A DNA stretch of 64,000 nucleotides from an uncultured Atopobium sp. (GCA_947090525.1 CAMUON010000002.1:62001-126000), one strand, 5' to 3'. Positions 17,713 to 27,029 are shown, counted from the first letter of the stretch. The notes: a model not told the origin generated them from the sequence alone. Numbers and translations are program-made.

Positions 17713-17991
17713 CTATCCGAGATCTGCAGCAATCTCCTTAATCATGTCAAGCGCATCTTCCTTGATCTTTTTCGCATTAACATAGCTGCGAACAATAGCT
17801 ACTTTACCATGCAAAGAAGGAGCAAGTTCCTTAACCGTAATGAATAAATCAGGACTTGCTGAAGACGCTGCATTCAAGTCCATTGACTCCACATCAGCCT
17901 TGATGCCCTCATCATCGCAAATTTGCTGAACTTTGCCAGCAAGCATCAAACTGGAACCAATTCCATTTCCACAAACAGTAATAATGTGCAT
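17713..17991 (-). CDS. PTS ascorbate-family EIIB (UlaB-like)
   Basis: Small phosphocysteine carrier of 92 residues. MHIITVCGNGIGSSLML carries the CGNGxGSS loop with Cys7 as the phosphorylated residue. AAGGAG precedes the ATG by six bases. It sits between the EIIA and EIIC genes; 150 bases separate it from EIIC, a gap that has no terminator. Confidence 0.92.
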   Translation of the reverse strand: MHIITVCGNGIGSSLMLAGKVQQICDDEGIKADVESMDLNAASSASPDLFITVKELAPSLHGKVAIVRSYVNAKKIKEDALDMIKEIAADLG

Positions 17992-18091
17992 CGCGTACTC
18001 CTTGCTCTAAAAGTTTTACTTCCTTATGTATCAGCTTGTGAAGTACATCCCGGCTATACCAGCTCTGGCAAAAAAGACACCGAAAGTTTCA

Positions 18092-18538
18092 CTAAATAGC
18101 TGCTTGCAGCAGCTCTTTGACCTCTCTAGCATCATTACAAGCTGAAAGTTTAGATACAATCTCTTCATCATCGAAGATTTGCGCCAGTTCAGATAGACAG
18201 CCCATATGCCCATTTGAACTAGGAGAACAAAAACCTATCAAAACAGATACAGGATCATACTCATCATGACCAAAACATACCGGCTCTTGTAAGGTGACTA
18301 CGCTAATACCTGTCTCAGCTACATTATCGCGCGACTGTGCATGCGGCATCGCAATTCCCTCTTCAAGCACGATGTAAGGGCCAAATTTGTGGACCGTCTC
18401 AACCATAGCATCCACGTAAGACGCTTCGCACTTGTGAGCATCAACCAGAAGAGCGCCTGCTATACGCACCGCTTCTTCCCAATTTGCTGCGTGAGCGTGA
18501 CAGCGAATCACGTCTTGGGTTATGAGTTCCTTTAACAT
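18092..18538 (-). CDS. PTS ascorbate-family EIIA (UlaC-like)
   Basis: Phosphohistidine carrier of the fructose/mannitol EIIA superfamily, 148 residues. The active site is EEGIAMPHAQS (His66), preceded by the usual FGPYIVLEEGIA. It lies ten bases after the aldolase gene and 100 bases before EIIB, so it belongs to the same transcript. Confidence 0.92.
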   Translation of the reverse strand: MLKELITQDVIRCHAHAANWEEAVRIAGALLVDAHKCEASYVDAMVETVHKFGPYIVLEEGIAMPHAQSRDNVAETGISVVTLQEPVCFGHDEYDPVSVLIGFCSPSSNGHMGCLSELAQIFDDEEIVSKLSACNDAREVKELLQAAI

Positions 18539-18548
18539 TTACAACCCC

Positions 18549-19253
18549 TTACGGAAGAATGTGGAAACCAAGGCTTTGGATATCCTTGTTAAAGCCACGA
18601 ACAGTATCACAAGAATATTCAAACAAATCTTTACCAATATTCTTGCGCTTTGCCAAAATGTTATTGGTGACCGTGATAATTTGGCAGCCACAGTCCTCAG
18701 CTTGAAAAATGTTGAGGAGCTCGCGCGTGGAAGCCCACAGAATCTCGCAGTTCTTCTTAGGCGCTGCGTACTCTACTGCGTCTTTGACGATAGGAATGGG
18801 ATTTACACCCGTGTCGGCAATACGTCCAGCAAAAATAGAAATGATTGAAGGCGTAGTGGCGCTTACGGCATCGATGAACTCGTGGTTCTGTTCAGGCGTA
18901 AAGAGTGTCGTCACATTGATCTTGATGCCATCTTGAGACAGCTTGTGAACAAGCGAAGAAGTGCTTGCACCGTCGGTGGTGACAGCAGGGATTTTTACAT
19001 AGACATTGTCTGCCCACGAAGAAATTTCGCGTGCTTCTTTCTCCATGGACGCAGTATCATCAGCAAAAACTTCGAAGGAAACGGGCATATCGCTAATCTT
19101 TTGCAGAACTTCATGAGCAAAAGCACGATAGTCTGTTACACCGCCTAGCTTCATCAGCGAGGGATTGGTGGTGAAACCCTGAACATTTCCGTTGTGATAC
19201 ATATCCAGCATGCCATCGATGTTGGCTCCGTCTGCAAATACTTTAATGCTCAT
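18549..19253 (-). CDS. Transaldolase / fructose-6-phosphate aldolase-like protein
   Basis: A 234-residue class I aldolase with the transaldolase fold. VFADGANIDGM, GFTTNPSLMKLGG, FEVFADD, VYVKIPAV (the lysine would form the Schiff base) and INVTTLFTPEQ occur in family order. It is nearer in size to the short FSA-type aldolases than to pathway transaldolases, which suggests cleavage of a ketose phosphate made from the sugar that the adjacent PTS imports. AAAAGGAG precedes the ATG. It heads the operon and is divergent from a DeoR-type regulator. Confidence 0.88.
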   Translation of the reverse strand: MSIKVFADGANIDGMLDMYHNGNVQGFTTNPSLMKLGGVTDYRAFAHEVLQKISDMPVSFEVFADDTASMEKEAREISSWADNVYVKIPAVTTDGASTSSLVHKLSQDGIKINVTTLFTPEQNHEFIDAVSATTPSIISIFAGRIADTGVNPIPIVKDAVEYAAPKKNCEILWASTRELLNIFQAEDCGCQIITVTNNILAKRKNIGKDLFEYSCDTVRGFNKDIQSLGFHILP

Positions 19254-19689
19254 ATGTGCTCCTTTTGTGGATATACTATCTGCTTACGATTGTAAGTTAT
19301 ATCAAAAGTATTCGAAAGTTAATTCGGGGATTATCTGCGAACGGTAGGTTTTGATAGTTAGGCGGTGTTGAGTGCAGAAAAACGTTAAGCCGATCTCGGG
19401 TGCGGGCATGCATGAATCGACGTTTACCCTGGTATGATGCGAAAAAACTATAGGTGTGTGATACATAGGTGAGAGTTTTGACAATTTAGTGTGTGAGTAG
19501 CAGCGCAGACACATGGTGTTAGATACTGTAGAGGGACATGATGACGCGCAGCTGCGGCGGCGCCTACACAAGCACGTATGACCCTTTCATGCCGATAAGC
19601 CATCGCGCATGTAAGCAGCCGCACCACATAAGAGCGAACGTGGCGAACAGTAGCCACATGCAGTGAAATGCCTATTGAAATGAGTTCGT
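19254..19689. promoter_or_regulatory. 436-bp divergent control region of the ascorbate-type PTS operon
   Basis: Non-coding. CTTACGATTGTAAG (19283-19296), a five-base inverted repeat around GATT, lies 30-43 bases upstream of the aldolase start and is the best operator candidate for the DeoR-type regulator. On the plus strand TGGTATGAT (19430-19438) resembles an extended -10 box. The remainder shows no gene or strong hairpin. Confidence 0.4.
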
Positions 19690-20685
19690 ATGTCAAGAAA
19701 TGATAAAAGTGCCGTTGAGCGCCAACAATATGTACTAGCATGGCTGATGGATCACGAAAGCATAATGGTCTCAGACATTAGCTCCTACTTTGGCGTCTCG
19801 GAAGTGACCGCACGGCGCGATCTTGAATTACTCGAACAGGCAGGAGAAGTCAAACGCATTCACGGTGGCGCCATTTCCCACAATAAGTCTTTGACTCTGA
19901 AATATCCCGAACAAAAGGTCAATCACAACGTCGAAGCCAAGGAAGCAATTGGAAAAGCAGCTGCACAGCTGGTAAATGACGGTGATGTGATCATCGCTGA
20001 TATCGGCACAACGAGTTTTTATTTTGTGAAGCATCTCACCAACAAAAAGAATATTACGATCATTACCGGTGATTTAGTTATTGCCAATTTTGCAAGCTAC
20101 AACCTGCCTGGAGCGGAAATTTTATTGCTCGGAGGGCTTTTGCGCAAAGGATACCTCTATGTGCGCGGATCGCTCACGCTCAGCGCTATGTCGAATCTCT
20201 ATGCTGACAAGGCATTTTTGAGTGCAGATGGATATGACAAGCGCCACGGATTTACTGTTGAACATGATTTTAGTACCACCATCAAGCGTGCATATATTAG
20301 CAATTCCAAGCAGCACATCATGTTGCTCGATTCATCCAAATATGAACGAACGAGTTTCTATCACTTTGCCGATTTAAGCGATTTTGATATATGTATTGTA
20401 GATGCACAACGATCTGAATACATACGGCAACATGCTGACAATACGAGTGCAGAAGACCCTTACATAGGTGCTTCTGCGCAGGTTCAAGCGCAAGACTCAG
20501 AACACGCGCAGGCAGACACGACATATACACGCCCAATTGCAGTAACTCGAGATGAACCTATTAATGAAATTATGGGAACTTGCCGCGCATGCGGAGGCAA
20601 AGCACATCCCTATCTAGATGATGGCACATCTGATTATGAGCTCTGCGGCTGCGGACGCGGACCTCAGCTGATCATTGCTTCATAA
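19690..20685 (+). CDS. DeoR-family regulator with cysteine-rich C-terminal tail
   Basis: Residues 1-60 are a DeoR helix-turn-helix (VSDISSYFGVSEVTARRDLELLEQAGEVKRIHGGA). The DeoR sensor domain follows, with the phosphate-binding DIGTTSFYFVKHL and NITIITGDLVIANF. DeoR proteins usually end near residue 255; this one continues for about 75 residues and ends with a C-x2-C (298, 301) and C-x-C (319, 321) set, a likely zinc knuckle. It is divergent from the aldolase and PTS genes and is their probable repressor. The Shine-Dalgarno is weak (GAAATGAG), suggesting low expression. Confidence 0.87.
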   Translation: MSRNDKSAVERQQYVLAWLMDHESIMVSDISSYFGVSEVTARRDLELLEQAGEVKRIHGGAISHNKSLTLKYPEQKVNHNVEAKEAIGKAAAQLVNDGDVIIADIGTTSFYFVKHLTNKKNITIITGDLVIANFASYNLPGAEILLLGGLLRKGYLYVRGSLTLSAMSNLYADKAFLSADGYDKRHGFTVEHDFSTTIKRAYISNSKQHIMLLDSSKYERTSFYHFADLSDFDICIVDAQRSEYIRQHADNTSAEDPYIGASAQVQAQDSEHAQADTTYTRPIAVTRDEPINEIMGTCRACGGKAHPYLDDGTSDYELCGCGRGPQLIIAS

Positions 20686-21103
20686 TTGATGTGAGCTACA
20701 GAATAACTCTACTCACTTCTGTGATGTGAGAAACGAGCATGAAGGGCTCAAGGTAACCAGCTGCACAAGTGGGATGTATCTCCCTTATTGTAGCCCTTAT
20801 TATCGACCTCACATGAGGCTCTTTTCTCAAACTGCGCACAGATATTGTGCGTGCGCAAATACATCTCCCAAAAAGGATTAACAACCGGCACAAACGCGCG
20901 CAAACGATTGCGCGCAACGAGCGCGGCCGTGACCACGTGAAGCAAAGCTATCGCGCACCACCTCCTATGCACAGGCTCCCAAGGAAACGATATACCAGCT
21001 ACACGCCCCCGAAGCGTTCGGAGGCGTGTAACAGGAGATATGAGAAAGTGTATGCAAAAATTAACCGAGCTCGCTTACGCACGGACGAGCTCAACCGTAC
21101 GCT
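20686..21103. other. 418-bp convergent gap with gene remnant and hairpin
   Basis: Besides the remnant at 20823-20916, the gap has a hairpin at 21001-21029 (ACACGCC and GGCGTGT arms with CCGAA/TTCGG inside, one mismatch). No T-run follows on either strand, so its role as terminator of the gntP operon is uncertain. Confidence 0.45.
20823..20916 (-). pseudogene. Remnant of the cysteine-rich orphan gene family
   Basis: About 90 bases closely match the gene at 41005-41640. On the minus strand the fragment encodes RAFVPVVNPFWEMYLRTHNI..., against RAFVPVVDPFGEMYLRTRNT in the intact gene. The cysteine-rich N-terminus and the low-complexity tail are missing, so this is a truncated copy rather than a gene. 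Confidence 0.75.
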
Positions 21104-22477
21104 TTACCCAAAGAATGCATTCAATACAAGGATCATCACAACGCCTATAGCCCAAAGGATAGTTGTGGGGATCGACCAAGTGTTGATCTGCTGCTTGACG
21201 GTGGTATTTCCAGCCATCTCGTTGATCGTCCAGAAATAGGAATCGTTGAAGTAGGAGAAGAACATCGAACCCACGCAGGCGGCAAGCGCTGCAAACACCG
21301 GATCGATTCCCAAATCAGCCATGATAGGAGCTGTAATCGAAGCGGATGTCATCATCGCTACAGAACCCGAACCTTGAATGAAACGTACGAGCGTAGAAAT
21401 CAAAAGCGGAAGCAAAATGGGGGGAAGCGGCGAGCCCGCGATATAGTTTGCAATAACGGTACCTGCGCCCGATGCATTCACCACAGCTCCAAGGGCTCCA
21501 CCTGCGCCAACGATGAGAAGGATCTTAGCGCCCGAAGCAATTCCTTCATCCATAAAAGCCAACGCTTGCTTTTTGGTCATTCTCTTGTAGAAGAATATAA
21601 TTGCAGATAAAAGGCTAATTCCCAACGCGCACACGGGCTGTCCCACAAACGCAAGCGCCTGCAGCAAGATATTAGAATCGCTCGCCTTTTGCGCGAATGT
21701 GCCCAGCAAAATAAGGATAATGGGGATAACGATCGGCGAGAAGGAAACAAACGTGCCTGGAAGCTCTTTTTCCTCGAGATCTGCAGCTTGCTGCGTGATC
21801 TCAGACGTCTCGATTGCATCCCCTTCGATCCAGCCTTCCCCACTTTCGTCAGGAATACGACGGATCTTTTTGCCGATGTAATGAGCATAAATCACGACGA
21901 CGACAGCCATAGGAATGGTAATGATAATGCCCCAGAACATCATCATAGCCAGGTCAGCACCAAAGATGCCCGCAGCACCTACAGGGCCTGTTGCTGGCAC
22001 AACAATAGAGTGCGTGAGCAGCAAACCACCCGCGGCAGCGACAGCTAGGGAAATGATACTTTTCTTCTGCTGACGAGAGATAACCTTGAGCAGCGGGAAC
22101 AGAATGATATATCCCGGCACGCAGAAGATCGACAAAGACGTAATATAGCCTGTAAACGCCATCGCGGTTTCTTCTTTGCCATTACCAAGCGTTTTGAGAA
22201 ATGTTCTTGCGATACGCTCTGCCGCGCCCGACGTTTCGAGGAGTTTTCCCATCATAACACCAAAACTGATGAGTATGCCCAGGCTACCCAAGGTGCCGCC
22301 GAAACCGGACTTAAGGACATTAACCGTCTGAAGCGGGTCCATACCGCCTAAAATACCTGTTAAAATACTTGTTATCACGAGGGCCAAAATCACGTGGATT
22401 CTTGTTTTGGTGAGCATAAAGATCAAAACCAGCATCGCGACGATGAGGCCCACAATAATTTGCGTGCTTCCTCCCAT
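21104..22477 (-). CDS. GntP-family acid-sugar:H+ symporter
   Basis: A 457-residue permease with about 12 to 14 hydrophobic segments; SFGVMMGKLLETSGAAERIA, SIFCVPGYIILFPL, THSIVVPATGPVGAAGIFGADL and FIQGSGSVAMMTSASITAPI are GntP-family signatures. The family imports gluconate and other sugar acids. It follows a DUF1537 kinase gene by only four bases and a PdxA2 gene further upstream, so a four-carbon acid sugar such as threonate or erythronate is the likely substrate. A hydrophilic loop of about 30 residues (GWIEGDAIETSEITQQAADLEE) lies mid-protein. Confidence 0.9.
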   Translation of the reverse strand: MGGSTQIIVGLIVAMLVLIFMLTKTRIHVILALVITSILTGILGGMDPLQTVNVLKSGFGGTLGSLGILISFGVMMGKLLETSGAAERIARTFLKTLGNGKEETAMAFTGYITSLSIFCVPGYIILFPLLKVISRQQKKSIISLAVAAAGGLLLTHSIVVPATGPVGAAGIFGADLAMMMFWGIIITIPMAVVVVIYAHYIGKKIRRIPDESGEGWIEGDAIETSEITQQAADLEEKELPGTFVSFSPIVIPIILILLGTFAQKASDSNILLQALAFVGQPVCALGISLLSAIIFFYKRMTKKQALAFMDEGIASGAKILLIVGAGGALGAVVNASGAGTVIANYIAGSPLPPILLPLLISTLVRFIQGSGSVAMMTSASITAPIMADLGIDPVFAALAACVGSMFFSYFNDSYFWTINEMAGNTTVKQQINTWSIPTTILWAIGVVMILVLNAFFG

Positions 22478-22481
22478 GTCC

Positions 22482-23795
22482 TTATCCTTTCTCTACGTAG
22501 TAATTGCTGGCAATCTTGGTTGAGAGGAACTTTGCGCACTGGAACAGCGTATATTCGTCGCCAATCAAACCACCTTTGGTAACAATCGCTTTGCCGTCAA
22601 GCTTGCCACCCATAATCGAGCCATATACTGCAAGCGGAATAACCTCGTCCTTGATTTGAATACCTGCGGTTCCGATTCTTTCAAGGAATGCCTGCGTGAT
22701 ATCGCCGCCGGATGTGTAAAGACCGCCCAGCTCATCACCCATAGCAAGCGCGATTTCGCTTCCTATGCGCGCAACATTTTCGCTGATAATTTCGGAAGCC
22801 TGCTGCTTAGAGATGCCCGCCTCATGAGAGACTTTGCCCAGATCAAGCTTGTCTTCCTTTTGGACCATTGTGGCGACAAGAAGCATGTGATTGTCCTCGA
22901 GGTGACTTAAAACAAGGTCGCGCACACGCGCGATTTCTTGTTCGCGCCTTTGGGGATAGAGGAGCTCAACCGCATCAATCTTTGCAACATATGGCGCAAA
23001 TTCCGCACGTAGACGAGCAATTTGTGAGATAACGATGGAGCTTGCTGATCCAATCGTAAAGAGAATCTTTTGTTTGCTCTTTGGGAGCTCTGTGTGATCC
23101 GAATTCTTGACAAGATAATAGGTAAAGGGCCCTGGATCCACAGCAACAAATGGTTGATTCATAGCAAGTGTCGCCTGAGCAATCACGTCGATATCGTCGT
23201 TTGTAAACGCGTCGACCACAATGATTTCTGCGCCACCCGCTTTGAGTGCACACATGGTGTCTGTGATGGCTTGCTTACCTTGCATAATCGTTTCAACGGT
23301 GATAACAGCAGTTTTACGCTTTGTTTGCTCTTCAAAAATGGCCGAAACCCTTGAAGAGTGCACCGGCGCCGTAGGATCGTTTCTGACGTCGGTAAGCTCG
23401 AGAGGAACTCCGTTTACCAGCATATAGTCACCGATAACGACCTTTCCCGAATCGGGATATGGCGCAACGACAATAGCGATCGTACCCTTGGGCAGGTAAT
23501 CAAGGACCGCATCGAGCTCAGAACCCAGATTTCCACGCAAGGTCGAATCAATACGCTTGTTGTAAAAACCGACCTTGAGGTCCTTTACCGCCTCCATTTT
23601 TTCCTGAACTGCCTGGTAAGCCTCTTGCGCGCTAATGCCTCTCGAGTCGGTATGAAGACCGAGCGCGTCGTAATTTTCATAGCGCTTAATATCCGTGGTA
23701 TTGTTTATCGTTCCTACTTTGTACCCATTTTTGGCTAATGATGAATTTGAGACATTAGCACCAGTTAGGTCATCTGCAATAATTAGTGCTTTCAT
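22482..23795 (-). CDS. dtnK: DUF1537 four-carbon acid sugar kinase (DtnK/OtnK type)
   Basis: Phosphorylates a four-carbon sugar acid at C4 with ATP. The N-terminal domain opens with MKALIIADDLTGANVSNSSLAKNG, the family motif ADDLTGA, followed by KRIDSTLRGN; the C-terminal nucleotide-binding domain holds the glycine-rich GGLYTSGGDITQA and VPLAVYGSIMGGKLDG...VTKGGLIG. Length of 437 residues is normal. It is followed by GntP and preceded by PdxA2, the combination known for D-threonate and D-erythronate degradation; which epimer is used here cannot be told from sequence. AAGGAG lies eight bases before the ATG. Confidence 0.9.
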   Translation of the reverse strand: MKALIIADDLTGANVSNSSLAKNGYKVGTINNTTDIKRYENYDALGLHTDSRGISAQEAYQAVQEKMEAVKDLKVGFYNKRIDSTLRGNLGSELDAVLDYLPKGTIAIVVAPYPDSGKVVIGDYMLVNGVPLELTDVRNDPTAPVHSSRVSAIFEEQTKRKTAVITVETIMQGKQAITDTMCALKAGGAEIIVVDAFTNDDIDVIAQATLAMNQPFVAVDPGPFTYYLVKNSDHTELPKSKQKILFTIGSASSIVISQIARLRAEFAPYVAKIDAVELLYPQRREQEIARVRDLVLSHLEDNHMLLVATMVQKEDKLDLGKVSHEAGISKQQASEIISENVARIGSEIALAMGDELGGLYTSGGDITQAFLERIGTAGIQIKDEVIPLAVYGSIMGGKLDGKAIVTKGGLIGDEYTLFQCAKFLSTKIASNYYVEKG

Positions 23796-23837
23796 AAACC
23801 AGACTCCTTACCAGCGAAAATCCCTATGATTTAGGCA

Positions 23838-24860
23838 TTAATTCTTGTTGTTGCGCTCGCGAGCCGCCTTGAAGCGACTTGCATAGTGGCACGCAAGGCG
23901 GATCGCCTCATCCAAGCTAATCTCGTCTGCAACGCCTGTACCTGCAATATCAAAAGCAGTACCGTGGTCAACCGAGGTTCTGAGGAACGGGAGCCCATGC
24001 GTAATGGAGATGGTACGGTCGAAGTCGACCATCTTGGTTGCGATATGACCCTGATCGTGATAGAGGGACAAAACGCCGTCGTATTTGCCCATGAGTGCTT
24101 GATGAAATACCGAGTCTGCACCGATGGGTCCATGAACATTCACGCCTTCTGCCTGCATTTCTTCAATCGCCGGGATGATCGAATCGATTTCCTCGTGCCC
24201 AAACAGTCCACCATCGCTGCAGTGAGGATTGAGACCCGCAACTGCAACGGAAGGGTTCTCAATGCCCATTGTCTTGAGAGCATCGATCGTCTTAAGCGTG
24301 TATTCCTTGATGCCCTCTTTCGTGATTGCGTCGCAGGCGTCTTTTAGCGAAAGATGCTTAGAGTAGAACGTCACGCGAAGATTTTTCACTTCGAACATAG
24401 TAAGTGGCGTTTGCACGCCGGTGAGATCTTGCAAGATATCGGTATGTCCAAGCTGCTTAATTCCTGCTTCAGAGAGCGCCTCTTTATTGATGGTTGTTGT
24501 AGCCATCGCAACAGCCTCATCGTCGCGGCACAGTTCGTAGGCTTTTTTGATGTAATCATATGCCGCTTGGCCGCATTCTGCCGAGACTTTTCCCCACTTA
24601 AACGTGGATAAATTGATGTTGTCTAGATCAAATACGTCAAGCGTACCCGGCTCAAACTTACCTTGGGAGAAGCTGGTAATTGGATTAAAGAGCAAATTGG
24701 TTTTGCAAATCTCGTTGGCAAGCTTCAAAACACCCAGATCTCCAACAACAGCCACGTTTGCTTCTGCGAAAACTTCTGGTTTTGCGAAGGATTTGCAAAC
24801 AATTTCAGGACCGATACCGGCGGGATCGCCCATGGTCACAACGACATTTTCTTTTTTCAT
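23838..24860 (-). CDS. pdxA2: PdxA2-type 4-phosphoerythronate/threonate dehydrogenase
   Basis: NAD-dependent dehydrogenase of the PdxA family, 340 residues, with GDPAGIGPEIVCKSF at the N-terminus, the metal-ligand histidines in QLGHTDIL and YHDQGHIATKM, AGLNPHCSDGGLFG, and the C-terminal DHGTAFDIAGTG. PdxA itself serves vitamin B6 synthesis; linkage to a DUF1537 kinase and GntP points to the PdxA2 branch, which oxidises and decarboxylates the phosphorylated C4 acid to dihydroxyacetone phosphate. It is the first gene of the three-gene operon. Confidence 0.9.
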   Translation of the reverse strand: MKKENVVVTMGDPAGIGPEIVCKSFAKPEVFAEANVAVVGDLGVLKLANEICKTNLLFNPITSFSQGKFEPGTLDVFDLDNINLSTFKWGKVSAECGQAAYDYIKKAYELCRDDEAVAMATTTINKEALSEAGIKQLGHTDILQDLTGVQTPLTMFEVKNLRVTFYSKHLSLKDACDAITKEGIKEYTLKTIDALKTMGIENPSVAVAGLNPHCSDGGLFGHEEIDSIIPAIEEMQAEGVNVHGPIGADSVFHQALMGKYDGVLSLYHDQGHIATKMVDFDRTISITHGLPFLRTSVDHGTAFDIAGTGVADEISLDEAIRLACHYASRFKAARERNNKN

Positions 24861-24966
24861 GTGATGCTCCTTTTCTTTAATTTGTTAGCTAGGTCTTCCT
24901 TTTTCTTACAAGTTCACTGTAAGGCATTGTCGTTTTGGTTTCAAGTTGTTTTCTTATATTTTGTTT

Positions 24967-25057
24967 GCTTTCGTTTGTAGATGTTTCGCTCGGCGACGAT
25001 TTTGTATCGTTTACCGGAAAAATACGGAGAATATGTGACGAAACGAAAGAAAACGAA
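24967..25057. promoter_or_regulatory. Cluster of CGAAA/TTTCG motifs upstream of pdxA2
   Basis: CTTTCGTTTG (24968-24977), GTTTCGCT, ATCGTTT (25006-25012) and GACGAAACGAAAG (25037-25049) fall within 90 bases. CGAAA repeats are a common element of DeoR-family operators, and a DeoR gene lies just beyond, so these are candidate binding sites for it. Confidence 0.45.
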
Positions 25058-25060
25058 TGT

Positions 25061-25110
25061 ATAAGAAAGAGCGCAGCCTGCGGGTGTTGAAGGGAAACCG
25101 CGGGCTGCGC
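25061..25110 (-). terminator. Intrinsic terminator of the DeoR gene
   Basis: GCGCAGCC and GGCTGCGC arms pair with GCGG/CCGC inside (one mismatch). On the minus strand the stem is followed by TCTTTCTTAT. Confidence 0.75.
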
Positions 25111-25175
25111 ATGTTCTACGCTGGTTGCGCGCAAGCTTTAACTTTTATATAAATTGTGGGAAAAATAGAGAAATA

Positions 25176-25937
25176 TTAGCAGACGACCACTTCAGTGCCT
25201 GCTAGATCTCCAAGCGCTTCCAAATCCGTTTCTTCAGTCGTAAAAAAGCAGTCGAATGCTTGGATTTTATCGTACGCCATAAGACTTCTTCTTAGGCTTT
25301 TTGCCCCATCGGCCACGAGGAAGCGGCGCTCAGCAATTTTCATGCCAGCCTCTTTCATGGCGCCTTTTTCGTTTGAAGTCGTAAACACACCCTGACGGGA
25401 GAACGCGTCGCACGACATAACAGCTATGTCTGCGCGGAATTGCTTGAGTCGCTCGACGGACGCGTAGTCTCGACTCGTTTTGGTGATGTTTGAGAGCTCA
25501 CCAGCGAGGAGAATGACTTTGAAACTTAGGTTGTTTACCAGCGTGAGCGCAATTTCTAGGTCCCAAGTGATAATGGTGAGGTGCTCAAAGGAGAGGAGTT
25601 GCTGAGCGAGAATCTGGTTCGTAGTGCCGGCATCAAGGAACAGAGTCATGCCTGAGTGGAGGCGCTTGACGACCTGGCGGGCGATACGCTCTTTTTCTTG
25701 TTTTTGTGAAACAAGCTTGATGTCCGATTTGATTTCTTCGGCAATGAGGTGGTCTTTTCCAAGCCAAATAGCACCGCCGTAGACCTTCTGCACCAGGTTT
25801 TGCTCTTCGAGATTGGTGAGATCTTTTCTGATAGTAACTTGGGAGGTGTTAACAAGTTTTGCCAGCTCAATCACGGTAGCGCTTTGCTTATCTTTGAGGT
25901 AATTGGCGATAATGTCGCGGCGTTCCTGTGTCAGCAT
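25176..25937 (-). CDS. DeoR-family regulator of the C4 acid-sugar operon
   Basis: A standard DeoR repressor of 253 residues: helix-turn-helix ATVIELAKLVNTSQVTIRKDLTNLEEQNLVQKVYGGA, then the phosphosugar-binding domain with LFLDAGTTNQILAQQL and LTIITWDLEIALTL. I set the start at ATG 25937 (MLTQERRDIIANYL is the usual DeoR opening); an in-frame ATG at 26063 would add a 42-residue basic leader. It lies upstream of and in the same orientation as pdxA2-dtnK-gntP, separated by its own terminator, and probably controls them. Confidence 0.88.
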   Translation of the reverse strand: MLTQERRDIIANYLKDKQSATVIELAKLVNTSQVTIRKDLTNLEEQNLVQKVYGGAIWLGKDHLIAEEIKSDIKLVSQKQEKERIARQVVKRLHSGMTLFLDAGTTNQILAQQLLSFEHLTIITWDLEIALTLVNNLSFKVILLAGELSNITKTSRDYASVERLKQFRADIAVMSCDAFSRQGVFTTSNEKGAMKEAGMKIAERRFLVADGAKSLRRSLMAYDKIQAFDCFFTTEETDLEALGDLAGTEVVVC

Positions 25938-26109
25938 AGCCTGCACTCTTTCTCTAAGGGTTGGATCTACTTTAACACAGATATCGTTTGTGGGTATGAT
26001 ACAGCGCCTTTGAGGTGCTGGGGTGCGCATACTTCTACAAATAAACTTATTAGCTATAATCAAGGAACAATCAAGCCTCTTTTATAGGATTCCAGCTCTA
26101 TATCACGAG

Positions 26110-26142
26110 AAAAGGCAAACGATAAATCATCGTCTGCCTTTT
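26110..26142. terminator. Bidirectional terminator of the mannose-type PTS operon
   Basis: AAAAGGCA...ACGAT pairs with ATCGT...TGCCTTTT over 14 bases with one mismatch and ends in T-runs on both strands. Confidence 0.88.
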
Positions 26143-26182
26143 CATTACAAGCTAAGAATCCAATAAATTTAATAGAAGATCC

Positions 26183-27019
26183 CTAGAACAGTCCTATTAC
26201 AACACCCGCAGCAATAATGACAATAAGAATGAGTATAACTTTTGTAGCTGACATTCTCTTAACTGAAATTAGGTACCAGGACAAGAGAACCATAATCAAA
26301 GCTAAGACACCAGGAAATACGCCATTAAGAACATCCTGCAGCGGTTTCATTTCGCTTCCCATAGGAATATTCAATCCAGTTTTCAGAATAACTGTCGAAG
26401 CGGAAAGTCCTCCGACAACGATGATTCCTAGAGTATTCAGCGCCTTCATAATATTTCTAGCGTTTTCTCCAGTAACAACATCCAAAGCACTAATACCCAG
26501 TTTATATCCGCTTCTAAACGAAATTATTGTCACCGCAGCCATAATCAGCCCGTACGCCAAAATATAGAAGATAGGACCAATAGGATTACCACCAGCTGCC
26601 AAACCCATTCCAATAGACAGCAAAGTAGGTATCAAAATACCTTGCACAACTGAGTCGCCGATACCGGCAAGTGGGCCCATAATGGAGGCCTTGATAGTAA
26701 CAGGCAACTGTTCATCAACATCCTTATTGCCCATTCCAATTTGCTCTTCCAAAGAGGCTACGATACCATTTACCAACTGCCCTGTTTGCGGCTCAGTGTT
26801 GTAAAAAACGGAATGTCTTGTTAGAAGCCTTGTATACTCCTCAGGCTTATCCTTGTAATATTTATCTCCCAGTTTTGTATATGTCCAGGCCCAAGCAGCT
26901 CCGTGCATCTTTTCATAGCTCATTGCTGATTCGACCATAAATTGGTATCTCCAAAATAAAGACCAAAGCTCTTTTTTCGATAACCTATTTTTTGTTAAAG
27001 CACCGTCTTGATTACTCAT
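26183..27019 (-). CDS. PTS mannose-family EIID
   Basis: Membrane subunit found only in mannose-type PTS. LSKKELWSLFWRYQFMVESAMSYEKMHGAAWAW, then ASIMGPLAGIGDSVVQGILIPTLLSIGMGLAAGGNPIGPIFY, are characteristic; the C-terminal helix ends in VIIAAGVVIGLF. Length is 278 residues. It is the last gene of the operon; GGAG precedes the start. Confidence 0.93.
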   Translation of the reverse strand: MSNQDGALTKNRLSKKELWSLFWRYQFMVESAMSYEKMHGAAWAWTYTKLGDKYYKDKPEEYTRLLTRHSVFYNTEPQTGQLVNGIVASLEEQIGMGNKDVDEQLPVTIKASIMGPLAGIGDSVVQGILIPTLLSIGMGLAAGGNPIGPIFYILAYGLIMAAVTIISFRSGYKLGISALDVVTGENARNIMKALNTLGIIVVGGLSASTVILKTGLNIPMGSEMKPLQDVLNGVFPGVLALIMVLLSWYLISVKRMSATKVILILIVIIAAGVVIGLF

Positions 27020-27029
27020 ATGTTATCTC

